A DNA stretch of 64,000 nt from Paenibacillaceae bacterium (GCA_004134985.1 REGQ01000058.1:124001-188000); one strand, 5' to 3'; shown: positions 9,522 to 17,598, counted from the first letter of the stretch. The notes: a model not told the origin generated them from the letters alone. Numbers and translations: made by a program.

Positions 9522-9852
9522 CGGTTTTTCACGCCTTTGGCACGTTATAGTTAAAGCTTAGCGGGTAGTTATAAACAAAATAAAAACCAGTTATTAATTG
9601 TTTATTAATTCCTTCATCAGGTCACAAATCTGTCAAAAACAGTATACCAGAATGTAGGGCGAACAACACAGCCAGGCGGCACCCGCTCTGGTCTGATGGC
9701 TAATCCACGGTTCAAAGCTTCGTTCCCCATCACAGTTGAAGGGGTTAAAAAGAGCGTGACAATCCATATGCAGGGTTATAAAATAAGATGAGTTCGCACG
9801 ATCATGCCGCCCTCAAGGCATATTAAGCGCAGTACAGAAGGAGTTTCATTCG
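9522..9852. other. Divergent intergenic region (kinase operon / MFS)
   Basis: 331 bp without a gene between the two divergent transcripts. It holds a direct repeat TTATTAATT at 9591-9599 and 9602-9610 (11-bp period), which is the spacing typical of OmpR-family binding sites, and a candidate sigma-A promoter for the MFS gene (listed separately). The remaining ~150 bp (9611-9755) shows no clear structure. Confidence 0.5.
9756..9784 (+). promoter_or_regulatory. Candidate sigma-A promoter of the MFS gene
   Basis: GTGACA (9756-9761) and TAAAAT (9779-9784) are separated by 17 bp, about 70 nt before the MFS start codon. Two mismatches in -35 and one in -10. Confidence 0.45.
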
Positions 9853-11100
9853 ATGGCAACAACGACATTAATACCGGAAAAGACAGGTGTGCCTGAATCG
9901 TCGCAAGCGGTTGCACATCAAATAGAAGACACCGCAGCAATTGCCACGAACAGGTCCGATCACGTTATTTTTATTGCAGTTACACTTATGTACTGGGCAA
10001 CCTTGTATGTGTATGTCCCGATTTTGACGCCCTATCTGGAGTTTCGCGGCCTCTCGATGCAATTGATCGGGTTTGTGCTCGGCAGCTATGGGCTGACTCA
10101 AATTATTGTACGCTTTCCCCTCGGAATCGCATCCGACAAACTGCGCAGGCGCAAGCCGTTCATTATGCTTGGCATGATTACTGGCGCGCTCAGCTGCCTG
10201 CTCTTTATTGTTCCCGGTTCATGGGTTTGGCCGCTGCTGGGCAGGGTAATGTCCGGGGTCTGTGCATCCACGTGGGTTGCTTTTACAGTGCTCTATGCGA
10301 GCTACTTTAAAACATCCGGAGCAACCAAAGCGATGGGCGCAATCAGCTTCATTACGGTAAGCGGCCAACTGATCGGCATGTCGGTCAGCGGCTGGCTAGC
10401 TGAGCGCTTCCACTGGAATACCGCGTTTTTTACCGGGGTTGCCTTCGGAATTGCCGGGCTTGTATTGGCATTCGCTGTCAAAGAGCCGCGGCAAGGCGTC
10501 GAGCGTGCGCCAATTTCGCTTGCCAAACTCGGTGAAGTCGTACGTACCAGAGTGCTTATCCGCGTGTCGATCTTGTCTATTTTCGCGCACTGCATTTTAT
10601 TTATTACGATGTTCGGGTTTACGCCGCTGCAAGCGACTGCACTTGGAGCAAGCAAATGGGAATTGACTTATGTCGTCATTGCCTTTATGGTCCCGCATGC
10701 CATCACCTGCCTGTTCAGCGCCAAATGGTTCGTTCCGCTAATCGGAGAATGGAAGCTGATGACGATCGGCTTTATACTGAGCGGGCTGTTCACCGCCGCG
10801 ATTGCCTTCTCGCCGTCATTGCCATGGCTGATGGTGACCCAAGCCTGCAACGGGCTGGTGCAAGGACTGTACTTCCCGCTGCTGCTCGGCATGGCGATAC
10901 GCGACTTTGAAACGTCCAAACGCGCGACAGCAATGGGGTTTTATCAGGCCATCTATTCCGTAGGGATGTTTGCTGGTCCGTTCCTGGCAGGATGGCTGAA
11001 CGGAAGCTTCGGGCTGCAAAGCGGATTTTATCTCGGGGCAGTCATCGCTCTGATAGGGGCGCTGTTCGTCACGCTTAGCAAGCGTGACTTTGCAAGTTGA
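9853..11100 (+). CDS. Major facilitator superfamily transporter
   Basis: A 415-residue protein with a soluble N-terminal tail of about 35 residues, then about 12 hydrophobic helices. The MFS motif A region between helices 2 and 3 (GIASDKLRRR, residues 91-100) and a gly-rich helix 5 region (SVSGWLAE) are visible. It resembles DHA1-type drug or metabolite exporters; the substrate is unknown. The ATG is preceded by GAAGGAG with 9-nt spacing. It is divergent from the RND operon and is one of the few plus-strand genes. No convincing terminator was seen; a short hairpin at 11105-11123 lacks a T-run. Confidence 0.9.
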   Translation: MATTTLIPEKTGVPESSQAVAHQIEDTAAIATNRSDHVIFIAVTLMYWATLYVYVPILTPYLEFRGLSMQLIGFVLGSYGLTQIIVRFPLGIASDKLRRRKPFIMLGMITGALSCLLFIVPGSWVWPLLGRVMSGVCASTWVAFTVLYASYFKTSGATKAMGAISFITVSGQLIGMSVSGWLAERFHWNTAFFTGVAFGIAGLVLAFAVKEPRQGVERAPISLAKLGEVVRTRVLIRVSILSIFAHCILFITMFGFTPLQATALGASKWELTYVVIAFMVPHAITCLFSAKWFVPLIGEWKLMTIGFILSGLFTAAIAFSPSLPWLMVTQACNGLVQGLYFPLLLGMAIRDFETSKRATAMGFYQAIYSVGMFAGPFLAGWLNGSFGLQSGFYLGAVIALIGALFVTLSKRDFAS

Positions 11101-11218
11101 GCTTATACAAGTTGAGCTTGTATTGGCTGAATAGTTTCGCACTGCTGGGAAGCATGCGGGCAGCATCCAACAGGCGGACGTCGAGGATCGTACGGGACGC
11201 TATGTGCAGGATGTGAAC

Positions 11219-11454
11219 CTAACGGGCCAGAATCGAAGGAAGATAGTCAAGCAGCCGCTCCGAAGTAATGGCGTCAAACATGCCCCACTTCGAATCAATA
11301 AAGTAGACTTTCCCTGCTTGTACAGCGGGAAGCGCCTGCCACAGCGCTCCATCTGCCGGATGCTGCGCTCCACAGAATGGGCCGGAGCAAACGGCTCATT
11401 CCCCGCTTCACGCTCGCTTTCAAGCAGCAGAACAAGCAGTTCCTGAAAACGCAT
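11219..11454 (-). pseudogene. Remnant of AraC-type regulator with siderophore-binding domain
   Basis: From ATG 11454, which has a good GGGAGG ribosome site, the frame reads a linker and HTH-proximal stretch typical of AraC regulators (FQELLVLLLE ... SVERSIRQM). At about 11350-11360 similarity jumps to another frame. That frame encodes the C-terminal end of an iron-siderophore binding domain (LWQALPAVQAGKVYFIDS ... LLDYLPSILAR, stop 11219-11221). Such AraC plus binding-domain regulators (the Btr type) are normally about 500 residues, so at least one large internal deletion with a frameshift has occurred. The missing N-terminal sensor domain suggests a second deletion near the start codon. The family assignment rests on short motifs. 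Confidence 0.6.
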
Positions 11455-11476
11455 AACGCTACGCCTCCCGGTTAGT

Positions 11477-11491
11477 TGATAATCGTTATCA
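11477..11491 (-). promoter_or_regulatory. Fur box upstream of the AraC remnant
   Basis: TGATAATCGTTATCA is a 7-1-7 inverted repeat with one mismatch to the Bacillus Fur consensus. It lies 23 bp upstream of the remnant's start codon, where a promoter would be. It suggests the ancestral gene was iron-repressed and that the operator has outlived the gene. Confidence 0.65.
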
Positions 11492-11570
11492 TTTCTGACA
11501 AAGTTGATCATACCTCACCGCCCAGAGAGGCTCAATGGAGAAAAAAACCGAATTTCCGTACAAAAAGTCA

Positions 11571-11595
11571 ATGGCCGGAATAATGGTCCGGCCAT
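11571..11595 (-). terminator. Terminator of the GYF-HhH gene
   Basis: A 9-bp stem (ATGGCCGGA / TCCGGCCAT) with a 7-nt loop, then GACTTTTTG on the minus strand. It lies about 65 nt past the stop of the gene ending at 11661. Confidence 0.8.
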
Positions 11596-11660
11596 GTTGG
11601 GATATATCCTTAATAGGCTTAGCTGCAGAAGACGGATGGGAATGGGGAAGATGCGCCCTT

Positions 11661-12686
11661 TTAAAAATCAACGATACGTCCTACTGGATTACGGTCATTC
11701 AAAGGACTGAACACCGTTAACGGGCGAAGTCTCTCCACTTGATGCGGCTTCAGGCCAAGCAAGGTTCCTATTTCTTCTACTGTTGCGAATCCTCCTGAGG
11801 AGGATCGCTCCTGAATAATACGCTTTGCTCCAACGATGCCAATAGACGGCAGATTGAGCAACTGCTCCTGTGATGCTCTGTTCACATCGACCGGTTCGCG
11901 TTCAGAAGAGCGTTCCTCGCGTTCCTCTGACAGATCAAATGATACGGTTACCCTCGCTTGATCGGAAAAAAAAGATGCAGCAGACGATTGGGTAACGAAG
12001 GTTGCTGGAGAACCAGGAGGAATAACGGCGAGGAACATAAGCTCTGGCTGCTGCCTGAGCGGAACCCACTCCGGCATCCCTTGCCTCCAAACATGGGCAG
12101 CGTAGGGTTGAATCTGGTTGGCAGCAATCATTTTTTCCAGCGAAGGTATGCTATATGGTCCTTGTTGCTGGCCATCGATTGCCACCATCCATTCAGCAGT
12201 TGAAACGGGCGGCGGCGGTGGTGGTGGTGGTGGCGCCATGACCGCTGGGGATGCTGGTTTAGGAATATCTAACGCTTCGCAAACGTACTCCTGCAGTTGT
12301 TCAAGCAGTTCAAAAAGCCTGCCTTCGACCCCGAAACTGCAACTGGATAGTTCAAAGTAGTTTCCAGCACCGAGTTCAATACTGTATGGCAAACGTCGAA
12401 GGATTACCCCCGCAAAATCGTTCCAGTACAGATAATTATAATTCGTTGACGTTCTCCAACTATTTACCCAATAGATCCCTTTAAATCCGATCGCGAATCC
12501 TTTTTTGCCGCTTCCAAAAAGAGTCCCATCAGCAAAGGCGATTACAGGATGCTCACCTAATGAAACAGGGAAGTAGGCCAAAGCATTATTCAGTTTTTTT
12601 ATCGGAATCTGCTCTCCTACAAAGTAACCCGAACCGGTAAAACTCGCACAAATGTTTACTATTTCATCCGTATCAATTGCGGTCAA
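11661..12686 (-). CDS. GYF_2-domain protein with polyproline linker and ComEA-like HhH
   Basis: A 341-residue protein of unknown function. Residues 1-140 form an uncharacterised, aromatic-rich domain. There is a nine-proline run at 152-160, a GYF_2/DUF4339-like domain at about 164-215 (WMVAIDGQQQGPYS ... VWRQGMPEWVPL), and a helix-hairpin-helix at about 267-323 (VDVNRASQEQLLNLPSIG, then a second HhH near LLGLKPHQVERL) like the DNA-binding part of ComEA. No signal peptide or membrane helix is obvious, so it may be cytoplasmic. The start is TTG with AGGGG at 8-nt spacing. It appears monocistronic. Confidence 0.75.
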   Translation of the reverse strand: MTAIDTDEIVNICASFTGSGYFVGEQIPIKKLNNALAYFPVSLGEHPVIAFADGTLFGSGKKGFAIGFKGIYWVNSWRTSTNYNYLYWNDFAGVILRRLPYSIELGAGNYFELSSCSFGVEGRLFELLEQLQEYVCEALDIPKPASPAVMAPPPPPPPPPVSTAEWMVAIDGQQQGPYSIPSLEKMIAANQIQPYAAHVWRQGMPEWVPLRQQPELMFLAVIPPGSPATFVTQSSAASFFSDQARVTVSFDLSEEREERSSEREPVDVNRASQEQLLNLPSIGIVGAKRIIQERSSSGGFATVEEIGTLLGLKPHQVERLRPLTVFSPLNDRNPVGRIVDF

Positions 12687-13282
12687 TGGCTCATCCCCTA
12701 GTATAACGTGTTATGAAAAATGGACTTCTCTTTCAATATCATCTTTAGAAACCAGTTTGCACTTTGCAAAGTATGGTCGAATAGCTATGCTCATCGAATT
12801 TCTTTCTACAGAAACTTATTCTTATTTTACTAAAATAAGGGTATGCCTACAACAAGCATTTTTCCGTAAAATGCAATAAAACCCAATCGCCCCAGTTCGC
12901 AATCTGTACGCAAAAAGCCATCCAACCCACTGTCGAAGCGGGTTAGATGGCTTACTTTGAAAATGTATCTTAAAAGAAAGCTGGACAAGTATAAGGGTCT
13001 GCACCGCCCTTGACATTATTGACTGGCGAGGGCGACGAGACATCCACGCGGGAAAAGTAAGAAATTGCGCGAATACTATCCTCCGAAAACTCCGAAAATG
13101 CAATAATGCAGGATTTCGGGGCCATATCGCCTGTTTGGTGAATGATTGCTGCAATTGTGCAGGATTTTATTTGATTATTCAATCATTCAGCATAATTGTA
13201 TGGATAAATACTGCATTATCGCATTATTCTATCCTATTAACTTCATAATCCGGCCCATATCCTGCATTATTGCATCATTTTT
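12687..13282. other. Gene-free region with hairpin and interspersed repeats
   Basis: About 600 bp. 12687-12910 shows nothing clear. 12915-12953 is a hairpin with a T-run on the minus strand. 13095-13285 is a copy of an interspersed repeat also found near 30 kb. Short reading frames here (for example 12970-13182 on the minus strand) lie largely within the repeat and were not called as genes. Confidence 0.6.
12915..12953 (-). terminator. Intrinsic-terminator-like hairpin
   Basis: A 14-bp stem with one G-U or mismatch position (AAGCCATCCAACCC / GGGTTAGATGGCTT) followed on the minus strand by TTTTTG. No convincing gene lies immediately upstream; it may stop read-through from the ECF operon that ends at 13283. 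Confidence 0.65.
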
Positions 13283-13285
13283 CTA
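13095..13285. repeat. Interspersed repeat, copy 1 (TGCAATAATGCAGGATTT family)
   Basis: Two direct units (TGCAATAATGCAGGATTT at about 13099 and TGCAATTGTGCAGGATTTT at about 13149, period about 50 bp) are followed by inverted, more diverged units (CTGCATTATCGCATTATTC at about 13211 and CCTGCATTATTGCATCATTTTT at about 13260). The same order of direct then inverted units occurs at 29975-30165. This looks like a REP/MITE-style non-coding family; mobility is not shown. Confidence 0.7.
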
Positions 13286-15955
13286 TTTCAGTAAGGCAGC
13301 GAAACCAAGCAAGCCAAGAAATACGCCACCTGCGGATACTACCAGCATCGCATCGCTCCGAGTAAACCGCAGCCGGTATGCATAAGTCGTTCGCCGGCCG
13401 GCAACCCCAAATCCCCGTGCTTCCATAGCAGCGGACATCTGGTCAGCGAGCCGCAGCATCGCGACCATAAAAGGCAGCAGCACTTGATGCAGCTTGCCAA
13501 GCGGCACTTTACCGGCTGGAGAAACAGCCTTCCCGCGCGCGTGGGCAATCAATGCAAAACGCTCCCATTCCCCCACAAGCAGCGGGATAAAGCGGAAAAT
13601 TAGTGCTGCGGTGAGCGCCATCCCCGCTACAGGCACTTTAAGCGGCTTGAGAAAAGCCAATCCTTGCTCCAGAGCACGGCGCAGCCGCAGCGGCGTAATA
13701 AGCGTCGGCAGCGCCAAGCCTAGCAGCATAACCAGCAGCAGCTTAAAAAGATGAAGCGCAGTATTGATGAAATGCCCCGGATCAAAACTCAGCGGTGCAA
13801 ACGACAATGAAGAAAAACATAGAAATACGGCCATCACTCCAGCATACATTCGAATCGCGCCAAACCAAGGACGTAAAGACGCCCACAGCCCATTCAGCAG
13901 GCTCGCTGTCACAACGCCCCCAAGCGCCGCACCCCACCATTGCTGCTGCATAAGCACGCCTGCGGCAAGCAGCAAATACGCGGCCCATAGCGCACGCGGA
14001 TCTCGCCGCGACCAAGGGTGTGCCCCATGATCGGGCGCTTCTGCAGGCGCAGACGCCTCGGGCACAGCACGTTCGGGCGCTTCTGCAGGCGCAGACGCCT
14101 TGGGCACAGCACGTTCGGGCGCTTCTGCAGGAGAAGACGCCTCGGGCGCAGCACGTTCGGGCGCTTCTGCGAGCGCAGACGCCTCGGGCGCAGCGCGATC
14201 GGGTGCTTCTGCAGGCGCAGACGCCTTGGGCGCAGCACGTTCGGGCGCTTCTGCGAGCGCAGACGCCTCGGGCGCAGCGCGTTCCGGCGCTGCTGCAGGC
14301 GCAGGCGCCTCGAGCGCAGCACGCTCGGGCGCTTCTGCGAGCGCAGACGCCTCGAGCTCAGCACGCTCGGGCGCTTCTGCTGGCGCAGACGCCTCGGGCT
14401 CAGCGCGATCGGGCGCTTCTGCAGGCGCAGACGCCTCGGGTGCAGCGCGTTCGGGCGCTTCTGCGAGCGTAGACGCCTCGGGCTCAGCGCGTTCGGGCGC
14501 TTCTGCGAGCGCAGACGCCTCAGGCGCAGCACGCTCGAGCGCTTCTGCAGCTGCACCCGCGGACTGGACGGGAGGGCCAGCACTATGGCCCTCCCGTCCA
14601 GTCCCTGCTGCGCCCGCCTGGCGGCGCGCTTTGCCGCCATGCTCCACGGCCGCGGAGCCGCCCGCCTGCGCTGCCTCACCGCCGCTGCGCTGGAGCGCGG
14701 CAGCCGCCTCCTCGCGGGTGCCTGTCTCCCCGCGAGCGCCTGCGGCTTTGCGGGCCGCCGCATGCTCATCGGCGGCAGCAGCACCGCCTGCCGCCGCGCC
14801 ATTGAGCGAGCGGCTAGCGAGCTGCTGCGCCAGCGCCGCGGCCAACGCTTCCGGCGCCAGCGGGCCGTGCGAATGCGGCAGCTCAAAGCCGCATTCGCGC
14901 AGCCCCGCGGCCAGGGCGAGCGCCTCTGGCAAGCGGGCAGGGCCGCTCACGGCGCGCTGCTGCCCGCTTGCCCACGGGCCAGCGCTGCCGCCTGTGCCAT
15001 CGGCAGGCTGCTCGCTCGCTGGCGGCAGCAGCCGGGCCACACCATCGCCGACCAGCAGTACCTGGTCGGCAAGCTCGGCCAGTGCTTCGCTGTCATGCGT
15101 GACAATGACCGCGCCGCGACCAGCTGCCTTATGGTCGGCAAGGACAGCCCGCAGCATGCGGATGCCGCTGGCATCAAGCCCCGCAGTCGGCTCGTCCAGC
15201 AGCAGCCAGGGCGTCTCTGCAGCCAGCACACAGGCCAGCGCAAGGCGCCGCTGCTGCCCGCCGCTGAGCGACCAAGGATCACGTTCCAGCAGATCACCGC
15301 TTTCCAAGCCTGTCTGCTCCAGTGCCTGCATTATCCGCTCCTGCACGATCGGTGCAGCGAGCGCAAACGGACGCAGCGAATAACGCAGCTCCTCGCCAAC
15401 TGTCCTCGCAAACCACTGCGACTCACTGTGCTGCAGTGCAATCATCAACTGCATGATGACCTGACGGTTGATCTTTTTGCCTTTCCACAGCGCCTCTCCA
15501 TCCAGTGTGACACTGCCATAGGCCAGCTCCCGCAGCCCGGCCAATCCCTCAAGCAGGGTCGTCTTCCCTGCGCCGTTGCTGCCGACAATAAGCGTAACCG
15601 TACCCGGTTTGAGATGAATGTGATCTGCTTTGACCGTCCGTCCGCTGTCCGCTTGCCGGATGAAAAATGCTGCGTCGCTCAACACCCATCCGCCCGCTGC
15701 TGCTCTGCCTACGCTATCATTCGATATCTCATCTGTTGCTATCTCTGTTGTTGTATTCGCTAATGCATTCGCTACTGAATTCGGCACTTTATTTGCTGCT
15801 CCATCTGTGTTTCTATTAGTTATTTTGCCTGCCCCTTTATCTGTTGCCGCAGCTGCCGCTATCTCTGCTGTTTTATTCACAGCTTCATCTGCTGCTCTTT
15901 CCGTTACTTCCCCTACTGATGTATCTCGCGCCCTTCCTCTCACTATTTCTCCCAT
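13283..15955 (-). CDS. Fused ECF transporter: EcfA-type ATPase plus EcfT transmembrane subunit
   Basis: An 890-residue fusion. Residues 1-88 are an Ala/Thr/Asn-rich low-complexity leader. The ATPase spans about 90-310, with Walker A GSNGAGKTT (125-133), signature LSGGQQR (230-236), Walker B WLLLDEPTAGLD (250-261) and H-loop VTHD. A linker of about 340 residues follows, including roughly twelve 14-residue Ala/Glu/Pro repeats (about 469-641). The last ~240 residues are EcfT-like, with hydrophobic helices and both coupling motifs (HARG and EARG). Separate EcfA and EcfT proteins are the rule, so the fusion and linker are unusual. ATG 15955 overlaps the upstream ATPase gene by 13 nt and has GGAGG. 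With BioY and the BirA site nearby, the substrate is almost certainly biotin. Confidence 0.9.
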   Translation of the reverse strand: MGEIVRGRARDTSVGEVTERAADEAVNKTAEIAAAAATDKGAGKITNRNTDGAANKVPNSVANALANTTTEIATDEISNDSVGRAAAGGWVLSDAAFFIRQADSGRTVKADHIHLKPGTVTLIVGSNGAGKTTLLEGLAGLRELAYGSVTLDGEALWKGKKINRQVIMQLMIALQHSESQWFARTVGEELRYSLRPFALAAPIVQERIMQALEQTGLESGDLLERDPWSLSGGQQRRLALACVLAAETPWLLLDEPTAGLDASGIRMLRAVLADHKAAGRGAVIVTHDSEALAELADQVLLVGDGVARLLPPASEQPADGTGGSAGPWASGQQRAVSGPARLPEALALAAGLRECGFELPHSHGPLAPEALAAALAQQLASRSLNGAAAGGAAAADEHAAARKAAGARGETGTREEAAAALQRSGGEAAQAGGSAAVEHGGKARRQAGAAGTGREGHSAGPPVQSAGAAAEALERAAPEASALAEAPERAEPEASTLAEAPERAAPEASAPAEAPDRAEPEASAPAEAPERAELEASALAEAPERAALEAPAPAAAPERAAPEASALAEAPERAAPKASAPAEAPDRAAPEASALAEAPERAAPEASSPAEAPERAVPKASAPAEAPERAVPEASAPAEAPDHGAHPWSRRDPRALWAAYLLLAAGVLMQQQWWGAALGGVVTASLLNGLWASLRPWFGAIRMYAGVMAVFLCFSSLSFAPLSFDPGHFINTALHLFKLLLVMLLGLALPTLITPLRLRRALEQGLAFLKPLKVPVAGMALTAALIFRFIPLLVGEWERFALIAHARGKAVSPAGKVPLGKLHQVLLPFMVAMLRLADQMSAAMEARGFGVAGRRTTYAYRLRFTRSDAMLVVSAGGVFLGLLGFAALLK
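14032..14547. repeat. Coding tandem repeat, 42-bp unit, about 12 copies
   Basis: Imperfect 42-bp direct repeats starting like GCGCTTCTGCAGGCGCAGAC on the plus strand encode, on the minus strand, the 14-residue unit (E)APERAAPEASALA. Because 42 is divisible by three, several other frames stay open across the array and give long spurious ORFs on both strands. Copy number is likely variable between strains. Confidence 0.9.
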
Positions 15956-16782
15956 AGCGCCTCCAGCAAAGCCTCTGAATTCAGCGGCAGCGGGTCAAGC
16001 TGTACGCCATGACTGCGCAAAGCCAAGGCGGTCTGGACAGCGTAAGGTATTTCCCACCCCAGTTGCTCGCAGACAGAGCCCGCTTCTCCCTTGCCCTTCG
16101 CGCGATAAAAACCATCCACATCCCCATCATAAACGAGCCTTCGTGCCTTAATGCCGACAACGCGGTCCGTCGCCTGCATTTCATCCAGATGATGGGTTAC
16201 CCATACAACGGTCGTTCCGTCGGCATGCATGCGGCGGACGGCTGCCAGCACAGCAGCCCGCGCCTCCCGATCGAGCATTGAAGTAGCTTCATCCATAATA
16301 AGAATGGGCGCTCCGGATGCCAGACAGGAGATGATCGCGGTCAACTGCTTTTGCCCCCCGGAGAGCGTTGCGACCGAACGGTTGCGCAGCTGCTCCAGCC
16401 CGGCTTCCTGGAGCGCGCGGTCAATGGCAGGCAAAATAAGCGCTTCCTCCATCCCTTGCTGCTCCAGCGTAATGAGCAGTTCCTCCCACGGGGAGGAGCC
16501 GATCATGCTCGCTTCCGGATACTGCATCACATAAGGGATGGGCACCGCATCAGCAAAGCCGCGTTCCAGTACACTCGCCTCCACCCTTGTGCCTTGGGCA
16601 AGCTGCCCGGCCAGCAGACGGATAAACGTGCTTTTCCCGCTGCCGTTCGGCCCGACAACTTGTACCCAATCTCCCGGCTGCAGCGACCAGTTGAACGCGT
16701 GCAATAGAACGCTCTCTTCTCCTGTGAGGGGGTCGGCAGCCAACACCGCCGCTTCCTCCATTATCACTTTATTGCGTACCAT
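15943..16782 (-). CDS. EcfA-type ATPase of the biotin ECF transporter
   Basis: A 279-residue ATPase with Walker A GPNGSGKST (44-52), signature LSGGQKQ, Walker B ILIMDEATSMLD and H-loop VTHH. The Q-loop contains MQYPEAS, like the Q-helix region of EcfA proteins. It pairs with the ATPase domain of the downstream fusion to make the EcfA heterodimer. ATG 16782 is chosen because it has GGGAGG 8 nt upstream; an in-frame start at 16848 would run through the BirA operator. It is divergent from bioY. Confidence 0.92.
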   Translation of the reverse strand: MVRNKVIMEEAAVLAADPLTGEESVLLHAFNWSLQPGDWVQVVGPNGSGKSTFIRLLAGQLAQGTRVEASVLERGFADAVPIPYVMQYPEASMIGSSPWEELLITLEQQGMEEALILPAIDRALQEAGLEQLRNRSVATLSGGQKQLTAIISCLASGAPILIMDEATSMLDREARAAVLAAVRRMHADGTTVVWVTHHLDEMQATDRVVGIKARRLVYDGDVDGFYRAKGKGEAGSVCEQLGWEIPYAVQTALALRSHGVQLDPLPLNSEALLEALWEK

Positions 16783-16837
16783 AAAAAAATCCTCCCAGGC
16801 CTCTTCCCCAAATAAAGCGGATGTGTTACAATTCCAT

Positions 16838-16870
16838 TTGTTAACCAAAATAAAATTAATAGGTTAACAA
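16838..16870. promoter_or_regulatory. BirA operator shared by bioY and the ecf genes
   Basis: A perfect inverted repeat TTGTTAACC - 15 bp - GGTTAACAA, which matches the known BirA (biotin repressor) site of Firmicutes. It lies 24 bp before the bioY start and 56 bp before the ecfA start, so one site could repress both divergent transcripts when biotin is plentiful. -35/-10 elements within it could not be placed with confidence. Confidence 0.93.
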
Positions 16871-16893
16871 TATAATAAAGGAGAAGAGAATCG

Positions 16894-17469
16894 ATGTCCA
16901 GTCCTATTAGAAGAATGGTGTTCACCGCATTATTCGCCGCTTTGTTTATTGTCTTGAGCGCGATCAAAATCCCGCTTGGCTTCACTCCGATTCCGATCTC
17001 ACTGCAAAATCTGGGGGCGATGCTCTCTGCCGCCTTTTTAGGCCCGATTTATGGATTTCTTAGCATTCTGGCCGTCGTCCTGCTGACCGCGCTCGGTCTG
17101 CCGCTGCTGCATGGCGAAGGCGGACTTGCCTTGCTGCTGGGACCGACCGGAGGCTTTATATGGTCCTTCTCGATCTGTGCGTTAGTAACCGGGTTTGTCG
17201 TGCAGCGTGCGCTGCGCTCGTCATTACTGAAGCAAAGGCCCGCCTTGCTATTCATCGTTCTGGTCGTTTCGTTCATGCTGTTTGGGCCGATGATTTCCTA
17301 CTTATGCGGCGTGCCATGGCTGGCGTATTCCTATCAGATGAGCCTTGGCAAAGCAATCGCTGCAGGCATGACGCCATTTCTGCCTGGCGACATAATTAAA
17401 TCGCTTGTTTCAGCAGGAGTCGTGATGGCGCTGCGGCCCTATTTGCCTGCTGTCAGAATAAGCAAATAG
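16894..17469 (+). CDS. bioY: BioY, biotin-binding S component of an ECF transporter
   Basis: A 191-residue protein with about six hydrophobic helices and BioY hallmarks: VFTALFAALFIVLSAIK at the N-terminus, the GFTPIPISLQNLGAMLSAAFLGP region, and GPTGGFIWSF. It binds biotin in the membrane and works with the two ATPase domains and EcfT encoded divergently. The ATG is preceded by AAAGGAG (spacing about 10). It is read from the BirA-controlled intergenic region. No terminator of its own was identified; the hairpin downstream fits the opposing ricA transcript better. Confidence 0.95.
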   Translation: MSSPIRRMVFTALFAALFIVLSAIKIPLGFTPIPISLQNLGAMLSAAFLGPIYGFLSILAVVLLTALGLPLLHGEGGLALLLGPTGGFIWSFSICALVTGFVVQRALRSSLLKQRPALLFIVLVVSFMLFGPMISYLCGVPWLAYSYQMSLGKAIAAGMTPFLPGDIIKSLVSAGVVMALRPYLPAVRISK

Positions 17470-17546
17470 CGAATTCACAACAGCTGCACCTCCCCGCTGG
17501 AAAGCGGTACATAACGTTTTTCGCCGCCCTTTCAGGATAAATAAAA

Positions 17547-17583
17547 GGCTATCCCTTGTCATCTTCATGACTTTGGGATAGCC
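17547..17583 (-). terminator. Terminator of miaB-ricA
   Basis: The stem GGCTATCCC / GGGATAGCC contains an inner GTCAT/ATGAC pairing. On the minus strand it is followed by TTTTATTTATCC. It lies 16 nt past the ricA stop and may also act on bioY read-through from the other side. Confidence 0.8.
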
Positions 17584-17598
17584 AATTTCCGGTTTCAC

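Noticed and set aside
12970-13182. 70-codon minus-strand frame upstream of a terminator-like hairpin
   Set aside because: More than half of it is the interspersed repeat; no good ribosome site. Kept only as part of the intergenic description.
13909-14886. Second minus-strand frame across the 42-bp repeat (Arg/Leu-rich)
   Set aside because: Off-frame reading of the same repeat; the EcfA-EcfT frame has conserved domains on both sides.
14018-15763. Long plus-strand open frame of 581 codons rich in Arg/Leu/Cys
   Set aside because: It lies opposite the EcfA-EcfT fusion and stays open only because the 42-bp repeat and high GC remove stops; no ribosome site or family feature.
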